A stretch of DNA of 20,196 nucleotides from an uncultured Dorea sp. (GTDB lineage Bacteria; Bacillota; Clostridia; Lachnospirales; Lachnospiraceae). The position numbers and the translations under genes were made by a program. Of this stretch, positions 1-5,886 are shown piece by piece. Position 1 is the stretch's first letter, and the number at the start of each line of letters is the position of its first letter. The DNA is taken from NCBI GenBank assembly GCA_910588745.1, contig CAJURK010000053.1, positions 1-20,196 on the forward strand. Reading direction: 5' to 3'. Below the pieces are notes generated by a model. The model worked only from the letters and a program-made list of their open reading frames with translations, was not told the DNA's origin and did not search any database.

Positions 1-129
1 CCACAAGCGGCTGAATTTTGCCACGCCGGGTATACGGTTTTCCTCACATAGCTTTAGCACCCGTCTTTCTGAAATACCCCATTTCTTTGCTGCTTCCGGG
101 GCAGAAATATATCCGTACCGCCTTTTTAT
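1..129 (-). pseudogene. Excisionase-like helix-turn-helix protein, partial, no normal start codon
   Basis: Reading the minus strand from about 129 down to the window edge gives an open frame containing YGYISAPEAAKKWGISERRV, followed by LKLCEENRIPGVAKFSRLW. This is the N-terminal helix-turn-helix of a small DNA-binding protein family common in Firmicutes accessory regions. The frame runs off the window at position 1, so the C-terminus is not seen. No ATG, GTG or TTG lies in frame upstream. The codon where homologues usually carry the initiator Met appears to be ATA (127-129), and I see no Shine-Dalgarno sequence. It follows directly on the tandem stops of the 69-aa ORF (132-341), in another frame. 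Either the start has mutated or a non-canonical start is used. HTH identity is fairly sure; function is unknown. Confidence 0.55.
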
Positions 130-131
130 TA

Positions 132-341
132 TTAGTGTTTTCGCAATCCAAATTTTTTCTTGGTTGGATTTGCGGTATCATCATACTTCTTTTTTAAAGT
201 CTCATATAAAGATTTGAGTGCGAAAAATTCTCCCTTAATAGGAAATGAATTGTCCATAATAATATCATATGCCACTTCATTATATGGATTCGGTTTTAAA
301 CACGCCTCAACAAAATACATAACGTTGTGTTGGAATATCAT
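132..341 (-). CDS. Unrecognised 69-aa protein, possibly a fragment
   Basis: A 69-residue frame begins MIFQHNVMYFVEACLKPNPY and ends in a lysine-rich tail (KKKFGLRKH). I do not recognise the family. The amphipathic, helix-rich composition and the PNPYNEVAYDIIMD segment look like real protein rather than a shadow frame. The same frame stays open upstream of the ATG for 12 more codons, to a TAA at about 377-379, with no start codon and no good ribosome site. It may therefore be the 3' part of a longer gene whose 5' part was lost. It lies between the stub of an ADP-ribosylglycohydrolase (391-471) and the partial HTH frame. Coding status is moderately likely and function cannot be assigned. Confidence 0.4.
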   Translation of the reverse strand: MIFQHNVMYFVEACLKPNPYNEVAYDIIMDNSFPIKGEFFALKSLYETLKKKYDDTANPTKKKFGLRKH

Positions 342-390
342 GAATCTCTCTATAATGGGACTTCTATTTGCTTGAACTTATATTTTCTTT

Positions 391-471
391 CTAATTGACG
401 TCTTTACTCTTGTTACCGCGGTCAAATTCACAAGGACTGCCGATGATGTTACCTAAAATTGCACCAATCAT
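391..471 (-). pseudogene. ADP-ribosylglycohydrolase N-terminal stub
   Basis: An ATG at 469-471 overlaps the TGA of the VWA gene (ATGA, 4-bp overlap) and is preceded by a purine-rich GGGGAGGAAAGAG. It opens a frame reading MIGAILGNIIGSPCEF and ends after 26 codons at TAG (391-393). M-x-GAIxGDxxGSxxEF is the hallmark N-terminus of the ADP-ribosylglycohydrolase (DraG-like) family, whose members run to roughly 250-330 aa and remove ADP-ribose from proteins or RNA. Here the usual Asp of the GD pair is Asn, and the rest of the enzyme is missing in all frames up to position 341. The start-stop overlap shows it was translationally coupled to the VWA gene. I read it as the relic of the third gene of a macro/VWA/glycohydrolase operon. 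Confidence 0.65.
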
Positions 472-1112
472 CTCTTTCCTCCCCGCTTCTTATAATCTGC
501 ATCAATCTTCTTTTTCCAATCAGCAGACAACGGAGCTGCACACGCTCTTACACTGGTAATTGCCTCGCTAATAACCTCATAGTTAAGAGCAGTTCCAACC
601 TCATCACAATGATAGTTGGCAGCCATAGATTCATCAATACCAAATCTTTTAGCTTCTGCCGCTGCGTCAATATTTGCGCCAAGGAAAAGGAACTCCCAAC
701 CGTAACGCTCTTTCTGGCGTTCAATCATGTGACGAACCTTATCGTAAGTGTAACGGCGGCTGGCATTTTCCATACCATCTGTGGTGATGATAAAGAGAGT
801 CTTTTCCGGCACGTCTTCTTTACGGGCATATTTGTGTACATTTCCGATATGGCGGATTGCTCCGCCAACAGCATCCAGAAGCGCTGTACAGCCACGCACA
901 AAATACTCCTTATCAGTAAGATTTGGTACATCTGCAATGGCAATACGGTCATGAATAACCTCTATTTCGTTGTCAAACAGCACAGTAGATACTACTGCAT
1001 CACCCGGCTCCTTACGCTGCTTTTCCAACATGGAGTTGAAACCTCCGATAGTGTCCTTTTCCAGTCCCGACATGGAACCGCTGCGGTCTAAGATAAATAC
1101 AAGTTCAGTCAT
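468..1112 (-). CDS. VWA domain protein with intact MIDAS
   Basis: This 214-aa soluble protein is one von Willebrand factor A domain starting at the N-terminus. The metal-ion-dependent adhesion site is complete: DRSGS at residues 9-13 (D-x-S-x-S), Thr76 in GCTALLDAV and Asp112 in TTDGMEN. There is no signal peptide or membrane segment, so it is cytoplasmic, like the VWA proteins of stress and tellurite-type (TerY-like) operons. An AGGAGG sits 8 bases before the ATG. It follows the macro-domain gene by 80 bp and overlaps the glycohydrolase stub by 4 bp, so the three form one transcription unit. Its role is probably a metal-dependent protein-interaction scaffold. The partner is unknown, and the neighbouring macro domain suggests a link to ADP-ribose metabolism (inference). 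Confidence 0.9.
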   Translation of the reverse strand: MTELVFILDRSGSMSGLEKDTIGGFNSMLEKQRKEPGDAVVSTVLFDNEIEVIHDRIAIADVPNLTDKEYFVRGCTALLDAVGGAIRHIGNVHKYARKEDVPEKTLFIITTDGMENASRRYTYDKVRHMIERQKERYGWEFLFLGANIDAAAEAKRFGIDESMAANYHCDEVGTALNYEVISEAITSVRACAAPLSADWKKKIDADYKKRGGKR

Positions 1113-1171
1113 TTTGAAATCCTCCTGTTTTTTATTGTAATTTCATTATAGGTCAAACAGGAGAATGAATG

Positions 1172-1188
1172 GTCGCATAGTATGCGAC
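1172..1188. repeat. Small perfect hairpin between macro and VWA genes
   Basis: GTCGCAT-AGT-ATGCGAC is a perfect 7-bp stem with a 3-nt loop. It lies 5 bases beyond the stop of the macro gene, in the 80-bp gap before the VWA gene. On the minus transcript it is not followed by a U tract, so it looks more like an mRNA processing or stability element than a terminator. Confidence 0.5.
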
Positions 1189-1192
1189 ATTT

Positions 1193-2263
1193 TTATGCGC
1201 CGATAAGAGGCTGGTCAAAAGCAAACAGAACCTCGTTCAATTCAAAAACATTGTAGTTCCTATTCACAAGGAAATACTCTACAATCACATCAAACTTGCT
1301 GCTGTGGGAGAGGGCAAACCCTGCCCGACCAATAAAGTCCTTTGTTTCATTAACATCCAATTCCAATGCAAAGGCAAAAGCCAGCGCTGTTGTCTTAGAT
1401 GGCTTATAATCCATATTATTTCGGATTTTTGAGAACAACTTTCTATCCACATTAGCCTTTTTATAGATTTCAGAGTCTTTTTTTCCGGTGCGGTCGATAA
1501 GCTGCAGGAGCGTTTCGGAAAAACCTGCATCCAGATCTTTCAACAACTGCCCCCAATCATCAGAATCCATCGGAACTGCTGCCCCAACAGACATATTAAG
1601 GCACTTTTCCGATGCCTGTGACGGACAAATATCCTTATGTGTTCGGTTGCGACCTTTCAGCCGTTCTCTTATCCGCCTTGTTTCAAACCGTGAACCGTAC
1701 ACTCTTTCCGTTCCATATTCATCAAGTCTTTTGCTGCGAATATAATTTTCATCAATGTAGCTGGTGACGGACTTGTACAGTTTCTCTGACAGTGCAAAAG
1801 CCTCTTTACCAAACACAACCAGGTAAATCTGCATCTCATTTTCCAAAAGGAACGTGCTGATTTCACGGACAGCAATTTGCAGGGCGAGAGGCTTCGGAAA
1901 CCCATAATTGCCTGTGGCTATCAAAGGGAATGCGACGGATTCGCACTCATACTCTTTCGCCAACGCCAGAGACTTCCGATAGCATGAGGATAAAATCTGA
2001 TCCTCTTCGTGATTACCATCTTCCCAAATAGGCCCTACCGTATGAATAACATACTTTGCCTCCAAACCAAATCCGGGAGTGATAACCGCATCACCGAAAT
2101 CAATGCAGCCGATTTTCTGCCTGGCCGCAAGCAGCTCATGTCCGGCTTTCTTATGTATTCCGCTGTCAACGCCGGAACCGATGACAGGGTTCGGATTTGC
2201 AGTATTTACCACTGCATCCGCTTGCATATTTACAATATCATTTCGTACTATTTCAAAAGGCAT
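1193..2263 (-). CDS. Macro domain (ADP-ribose-binding) protein with C-terminal helical domain
   Basis: This 356-aa protein has an N-terminal macro domain (about 1-165) that binds or hydrolyses ADP-ribose derivatives. Visible motifs are DAVVNTANP (16-24), GSGVDSGIHKKAG (29-41, the Asn/Gly-rich catalytic loop) and PLIATGNYGFP (113-123, the diphosphate-binding loop). A variable basic linker (about 175-225) leads to an all-helical C-terminal domain (about 235-356, from DDWGQLLKDLD to AFDQPLIG). That domain resembles an XRE-like HTH around IYKKANVDRKLFSKIRNN and occurs in other Firmicute macro proteins. No secretion signal is seen. GGAGG lies 8 bases before the ATG. The gene starts 28 bp after the HTH-desulfoferrodoxin gene, so cotranscription is likely. 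It is probably an ADP-ribosyl hydrolase or reader acting with the VWA protein. Confidence 0.9.
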   Translation of the reverse strand: MPFEIVRNDIVNMQADAVVNTANPNPVIGSGVDSGIHKKAGHELLAARQKIGCIDFGDAVITPGFGLEAKYVIHTVGPIWEDGNHEEDQILSSCYRKSLALAKEYECESVAFPLIATGNYGFPKPLALQIAVREISTFLLENEMQIYLVVFGKEAFALSEKLYKSVTSYIDENYIRSKRLDEYGTERVYGSRFETRRIRERLKGRNRTHKDICPSQASEKCLNMSVGAAVPMDSDDWGQLLKDLDAGFSETLLQLIDRTGKKDSEIYKKANVDRKLFSKIRNNMDYKPSKTTALAFAFALELDVNETKDFIGRAGFALSHSSKFDVIVEYFLVNRNYNVFELNEVLFAFDQPLIGA

Positions 2264-2291
2264 ACGTGATCCTCCGTAAATCCCAACATCG

Positions 2292-2873
2292 TTATACCGT
2301 CATCTGAAACATTCCATGCCGGTTACAATATGCATAAATAATACCATGCCCCTTTTTCCTAAACCGCACCGATATTCCCTGCTCCGGATACAGCTTTACC
2401 AAATCTGCCGCATCCGATGTCACATACGCGATAAACGAAATATAATGCCCTTTCTCCATGGGATGGCTCATTGTCACAGAATGCTCATTGTCCACTGTTT
2501 CAACACAAATACGATGGTCGTTTCCATCCTTTTCGGCCTCCGCCTCCGGCAGAACTATCCCGCAGCAAGAAAAAGCGCCGTGTCCCACAGACGTAATGAT
2601 ATTCCCGCACACCGGGCAGACAAAAAAACACATCTTCCGCATATTCGCAGACTGATTCCCATTCTCCCGCAAATCTCCCGTCAGCAGTTCCGCAATAGAA
2701 ACGCCAAGCGCCCTGGCCAGTTCCTCAATAATCCCGATATCCGGAAGACCTTTCCCCGTTTCCCACTTTGACACCGCCTTGTCACTCACGCCAATTTTTT
2801 CCGCAAGCTCTTTCTGTGTAACCTTCCTTCTTTCCCGCAGCTCCTTTATCGCCTTTCCTGTTACATACCCCAT
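2292..2873 (-). CDS. HTH (XRE) regulator fused to a complete desulfoferrodoxin-like domain
   Basis: In this 193-aa protein, residues 6-65 are an XRE helix-turn-helix (TQKELAEKIGVSDKAVSKWE). Residues 84-106 form a desulforedoxin-type Cys4 site: C86-x2-C89...C103-C104. Residues 118-193 match the superoxide-reductase (neelaredoxin) fold, with its iron ligands preserved: His131, His137 and His143 in NEH...HPMEKGHYI, then Cys183 and His186 in CNRHG. The conserved catalytic Lys next to the first His (EKH in enzymes) is replaced here (NEH), which suggests sensing rather than turnover. It is cytoplasmic. GAGAGG precedes the ATG. The gene heads the macro/VWA operon and is divergent from hydF. A promoter and a palindrome lie just upstream. 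Likely an iron/superoxide-responsive regulator, probably autoregulated (inference). Confidence 0.85.
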   Translation of the reverse strand: MGYVTGKAIKELRERRKVTQKELAEKIGVSDKAVSKWETGKGLPDIGIIEELARALGVSIAELLTGDLRENGNQSANMRKMCFFVCPVCGNIITSVGHGAFSCCGIVLPEAEAEKDGNDHRICVETVDNEHSVTMSHPMEKGHYISFIAYVTSDAADLVKLYPEQGISVRFRKKGHGIIYAYCNRHGMFQMTV

Positions 2874-2905
2874 TTTTAAATACCTCTCTTCCTGAATATG
2901 AATAC

Positions 2906-2934
2906 ATCATACCGCCCGTTTCCCTTCCGCGCAA
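2906..2934 (-). promoter_or_regulatory. Putative promoter of the HTH-desulfoferrodoxin operon
   Basis: On the minus strand, TTGCGC (2929-2934) and TATGAT (2906-2911) are 17 bp apart and 33 bp upstream of the ATG. The -10 matches consensus at 5 of 6 positions and the -35 is weaker, as expected for a regulated promoter. A palindrome abuts the -35. Confidence 0.5.
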
Positions 2935-2935
2935 C

Positions 2936-2948
2936 CTACGGATCGTAG
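2936..2948. promoter_or_regulatory. Palindrome CTACG-N3-CGTAG, candidate operator
   Basis: CTACGGATCGTAG has perfect 5-bp arms with a 3-bp spacer. It sits 1 bp upstream of the predicted -35 of the HTH-desulfoferrodoxin promoter, within the 302-bp divergent region to hydF. The same arms recur at 3083-3097. Operator function is inferred. Confidence 0.45.
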
Positions 2949-3082
2949 AGTTCCTATTTTTTCCAAAATCACATATTCAGAAACCCAAACCTGGCATTCC
3001 CCCTTCCGTATCCCCATTTTCAAACTTCCTCCAGTCTATCAGCCATTTTGGAATTGCAATAAACGTCACGCAATTTCAGGAA

Positions 3083-3097
3083 CTACGCCAAACGTAG
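3083..3097. promoter_or_regulatory. Palindrome CTACG-N5-CGTAG, candidate operator near hydF
   Basis: CTACGCCAAACGTAG repeats the arms of the palindrome at 2936-2948, with a 5-bp instead of a 3-bp spacer. It ends 12 bp upstream of the predicted hydF -35. No other strong signal was seen in the 302-bp gap apart from the two promoters. Confidence 0.4.
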
Positions 3098-3109
3098 AAC
3101 ACGCGATAT

Positions 3110-3138
3110 TTGCATATTCATGAAATTCATGTTAGCAT
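3110..3138 (+). promoter_or_regulatory. Putative hydF promoter
   Basis: TTGCAT (3110-3115) and TAGCAT (3133-3138) are separated by 17 bp. An AGGAGG ribosome site follows shortly before the ATG at 3176. The match to sigma-A consensus is moderate. Confidence 0.4.
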
Positions 3139-3175
3139 AAGCATAGATATCACTTACCAATAGGAGGTTCTGGCT

Positions 3176-4396
3176 ATGAGCATGAATCATACCCCATCCG
3201 GAGAACGAATACACATCGGCATTTTCGGCAAAAGAAACGCTGGAAAATCCAGCTTAATTAACGCCTTAACCGGGCAGAATCTGGCAATTGTCTCTGAAAT
3301 ACAAGGCACCACCACCGACCCCGTCTTAAAAGCTATGGAACTGCTTCCGTTAGGTCCGGTCGTCATGATAGATACTCCGGGTCTGGATGATGTGGGCGAA
3401 CTTGGCGCCCTGCGCATCAAAAAAGCCTACCAGATGTTAAACAAATGCGATATCGCGCTGCTTGTGGTAGATGGAAGTGTCGGTATTACCGGCGAAGACC
3501 AAAAAATATTGGAACAAATTCAAAAAAAGGGTCTCCCTTACGCCGTCATTTTCAATAAGTCGGATCTGATACTGAATCATGCAAATACAGCGGACGCGTC
3601 CCTGTCTGGCTGCCAAATTCACGAAAAGCACAGCATATGGGTCAGCGCCGAAGAAAAAACGAACATTCATGAATTAAAGGAACTGATTGCCTCCCTTGTT
3701 CCAACGGAAGAAACAAAAGGACGCATCGTAGGAGATCTGATTCGCCCTTCGGATTATATCATTCTGGTTGTCCCCATTGACAAGGCCGCGCCGAAAGGGC
3801 GTCTAATCCTGCCTCAGCAGCAGACCATACGGGATATTTTAGAAACGGACGCCGTTTCCATTGTCGTTAAGGAAACCTATTTGAAAGAAACGTTAGAATC
3901 ATTAGGGAAAAAACCGGCCCTGGTCATCACAGACAGCCAGGCGTTCAAGAAAGTTGCCGCGGATACTCCGGCCGAGATCCCGCTGACTTCTTTCTCGATT
4001 CTATTTGCCAGATATAAGGGCAATCTAAAGACTCTGGTGAAAGGTGCGCGTACGCTGGATCATCTGACGGACGGAGACAAAATCCTGATTTCCGAAGGCT
4101 GCACCCATCATCGGCAGTGCGATGATATCGGTACTGTGAAGCTTCCAGCGTGGATCCGGAAGCATACCGGCAAGGAACTGGATTTCCACTTTACCAGCGG
4201 AACAGAATTTCCCTCTGTACTTGATGATTATAAGCTGATCATACACTGCGGCGGATGCACCCTGAATGAGCGGGAAATGAAGTATCGGCTGAAATGCGCG
4301 GAAGATGCCGGCATTCCTATTACCAACTATGGAACTGCTATTGCGTATATGAATCATATTCTTGAGAGAAGCTTAGAAATATTTCCGGAGCTTTAG
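3176..4396 (+). CDS. hydF: [FeFe]-hydrogenase H-cluster maturation GTPase HydF
   Basis: This 406-aa scaffold protein receives the diiron subcluster made by HydE and HydG and delivers it to apo-hydrogenase HydA in the cytoplasm. The GTPase domain (about 1-180) has the P-loop GKRNAGKSS (18-26), DTPG (66-69) and NKSD (127-130). A dimerisation domain follows (about 185-290). The C-terminal FeS domain shows the HydF signature: C309-T-H311 and, 46 residues on, H357-C358-x2-C361. Length is normal for the family. AGGAGG precedes the ATG. HydE, HydG and hydrogenase genes are not in the window, so hydF stands alone here. It diverges from the HTH-desulfoferrodoxin regulator and converges on rpe. Oxygen or redox control through the intergenic palindromes is plausible but inferred. 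Confidence 0.96.
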   Translation: MSMNHTPSGERIHIGIFGKRNAGKSSLINALTGQNLAIVSEIQGTTTDPVLKAMELLPLGPVVMIDTPGLDDVGELGALRIKKAYQMLNKCDIALLVVDGSVGITGEDQKILEQIQKKGLPYAVIFNKSDLILNHANTADASLSGCQIHEKHSIWVSAEEKTNIHELKELIASLVPTEETKGRIVGDLIRPSDYIILVVPIDKAAPKGRLILPQQQTIRDILETDAVSIVVKETYLKETLESLGKKPALVITDSQAFKKVAADTPAEIPLTSFSILFARYKGNLKTLVKGARTLDHLTDGDKILISEGCTHHRQCDDIGTVKLPAWIRKHTGKELDFHFTSGTEFPSVLDDYKLIIHCGGCTLNEREMKYRLKCAEDAGIPITNYGTAIAYMNHILERSLEIFPEL

Positions 4397-4405
4397 CCCA
4401 GTTAC

Positions 4406-4432
4406 GCCTCATCCAAATTGGTTGGATGAGGC
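4406..4432. terminator. Stem-loop between convergent hydF and rpe
   Basis: GCCTCATCCAA-ATTGG-TTGGATGAGGC is a perfect 11-bp stem with a 5-nt loop, 9 bp after the hydF stop. No clear T tract follows on either strand. It probably acts as a bidirectional transcript-end or stabilising hairpin rather than a textbook intrinsic terminator. Confidence 0.55.
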
Positions 4433-4501
4433 CGTGTCCGCAAACCGCCTTCCGTATTCTGCGCTGCGGTTCAGACATACAGAAAAAACTTCCCGGCTCC
4501 T

Positions 4502-4984
4502 CTATAGGGCTTTCAGCGTCCGTATTGCTTCTGTAATAGAAGCCGCCTGGAAAACGGAACTTCCTGCAATCAGAACGTCGGCTCCCGCATCCACAAGCTT
4601 GCGGCCAGTAGCCGCATTTACGCCTCCGTCAATGCTTACCGGAACGTATTTCCCTGTTTCTTCCATAATTTCTCGAACACGCCGAAGCTTTTCATAGATA
4701 CTCTTTTCAAAGGGCTGACCGCCATATCCGGGTTCTACGCTCATCAAGATAAGCCCGTCTATATGATGAAGAAGGTATTTCATATTCTCTACATCATAAG
4801 CAGATCCGATCCCAATCCCCGCTTTCAGCCCGGACTTCCTCACTTCCCGGAGCATATGAATCGGATTCGGACACGCGTCAAGCTGGAACGTAATGATATC
4901 TGCTCCGGCTTTTTCTGCCTCTAACACCTGTTCCCCTATCCTAGTATGATCACATGCCAGAATGGACGCCGATACTTTTGCCAT
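4502..4984 (-). CDS. rpe: Ribulose-phosphate 3-epimerase with an internal in-frame deletion
   Basis: The ATG at 4984 is preceded by GGAG at 8 bases; a GTG nine bases further upstream overlaps that site and is less likely. The product is 160 aa, against about 215-220 for Rpe, which interconverts ribulose-5-P and xylulose-5-P. The N-terminus (VSASILACD) and the C-terminal half (EPGYGGQ at 84-90, catalytic Asp119 in SIDGGV, phosphate loop AGSSVF) are intact. About 55 residues between the two AGAD-type segments are missing: the sequence passes from EAEKAGAD straight into IITFQLDACP. Lost with them are the HIDVMDG block and the VHLM block, which carry metal ligands and a catalytic Asp. The frame is otherwise clean. 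It is probably inactive as an epimerase, or has a changed role. Last gene of the minus-strand run. Confidence 0.8.
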   Translation of the reverse strand: MAKVSASILACDHTRIGEQVLEAEKAGADIITFQLDACPNPIHMLREVRKSGLKAGIGIGSAYDVENMKYLLHHIDGLILMSVEPGYGGQPFEKSIYEKLRRVREIMEETGKYVPVSIDGGVNAATGRKLVDAGADVLIAGSSVFQAASITEAIRTLKAL

Positions 4985-5070
4985 ATATATCACTCCGCTA
5001 CGTCAAAATCATGCATTTCCCTTCTTTTTACCGATTAAAATCTCCGCTGTTTCCAGATCTGTAAAAATCC

Positions 5071-5358
5071 CTATTCCCGTTCCCTGACAACAACTCGAAC
5101 CAGATCTCCCGGCTGTTTTCCTATCCGGACGCGAATATCTTTCCGAATACCTATCACATAACAGATACTTCCATCGTCGTTTTTCACTCCCATATTTACA
5201 ATACTCCCGTCATAGGGTTCTCCGTCAAAAGACGCGTGTACCTTCACTCGTCCCCGGCCAAACTCTTTCCGTATATCATAAGGAAACGCCACATAAGCGC
5301 CGCCCTTGCTTTCCGCTTCATAAATAAAAGATTCATATTCATAAACTCGATCGTTCAC
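5071..5358 (-). CDS. DUF1905 family protein
   Basis: This 95-aa soluble protein matches the DUF1905 pattern: AYVAFPYDIRKEFG near the N-terminus, VKVHASFDGEPYDGSI in the middle, and IGIRKDIRVRIGKQPGDLVRVVV at the end. It is predicted to be a small beta-barrel. No enzymatic role is established. The start is GTG at 5356-5358, preceded by a GGGGTGAT purine stretch. It follows the zinc-ribbon membrane gene by 20 bp and precedes rpe by 86 bp, so it is probably cotranscribed with both. Family assignment is confident; function is unknown. Confidence 0.85.
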   Translation of the reverse strand: MNDRVYEYESFIYEAESKGGAYVAFPYDIRKEFGRGRVKVHASFDGEPYDGSIVNMGVKNDDGSICYVIGIRKDIRVRIGKQPGDLVRVVVRERE

Positions 5359-5378
5359 GCTATCACCCCGCCAAAAAT

Positions 5379-5834
5379 CTATACTTTAAATATGTTTTGT
5401 TCTAGCTTCTTTCCGCAGTTCGTACAGTATGCAGTTCCGGGTTTTAGCGTTAGCTGCGCCCTGCAGTGCGGGCAATAGATAAACTGGCCGTCTGCACTCC
5501 GATTCTGCTGACTATTATTCTGCCCCTGCTCCGGAAGATTATCCGTATATCGGGGAGCTATATTCTGATAGTTTTGATTTGTATACGGATCCTGATATGG
5601 GTTCGCGCCTCCTTTGATATCCTTCTGCAGGGCAATCACGATAACAGATATCAAACAGACCGGAACCGACAAAAACACTCCGGCAATAAAACTACCCAGC
5701 ATACAGATCAACATGCAGATCAGCCCCATCGTATCATAGCCTCTCTTCTTTGCGTACAAAAAGGGAATTAATCCAATCAGCGCTCCCATACACAAAGAAC
5801 CAAAAATCCTTGAAATTATCATTATCACATTCAT
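5379..5834 (-). CDS. Small membrane protein with C-terminal zinc ribbon
   Basis: This 151-aa protein has two or three hydrophobic segments in the first 70 residues (about 5-27, 35-56 and 57-70). A Gln/Asn/Pro-rich linker (75-115) follows, then a C-terminal zinc ribbon with C121-x2-C124 and C137-x2-C140 (YCPHC...YCTNCGKKL). The layout suggests a membrane-anchored cytoplasmic zinc finger, as in many uncharacterised Clostridia proteins. I cannot name a function. The ribosome site is weak (GGCGG, 4 bases from the ATG). It lies 52 bp after the DUF512 gene and 20 bp before the DUF1905 gene, in the same operon-like run. Confidence 0.75.
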   Translation of the reverse strand: MNVIMIISRIFGSLCMGALIGLIPFLYAKKRGYDTMGLICMLICMLGSFIAGVFLSVPVCLISVIVIALQKDIKGGANPYQDPYTNQNYQNIAPRYTDNLPEQGQNNSQQNRSADGQFIYCPHCRAQLTLKPGTAYCTNCGKKLEQNIFKV

Positions 5835-5844
5835 TTTCCGCCCT

Positions 5845-5873
5845 ATATGGCAATGTCAATCCATATGCCATAT
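5845..5873. repeat. Inverted repeat in the gap after the DUF512 gene
   Basis: ATATGGCA (5845-5852) and TGCCATAT (5866-5873) are perfect 8-bp arms with a 13-bp spacer, filling most of the 52-bp gap between two minus-strand genes. The spacer carries a TTGACA on the minus strand, but no -10 follows at a usable distance. It could be an intercistronic hairpin or an operator. Confidence 0.4.
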
Positions 5874-5886
5874 GTTTCCTTTCGTA

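Noticed and set aside
459..1091. 210-codon plus-strand open frame opposite the VWA gene
   Set aside because: The opposite frame has an intact MIDAS motif and a strong ribosome site; this frame has cysteine- and serine-rich, low-complexity translation and no start signals.
5845..5873. Promoter with TTGACA before the zinc-ribbon gene
   Set aside because: At 17 bp downstream of TTGACA there is no -10; the position falls on the start codon.
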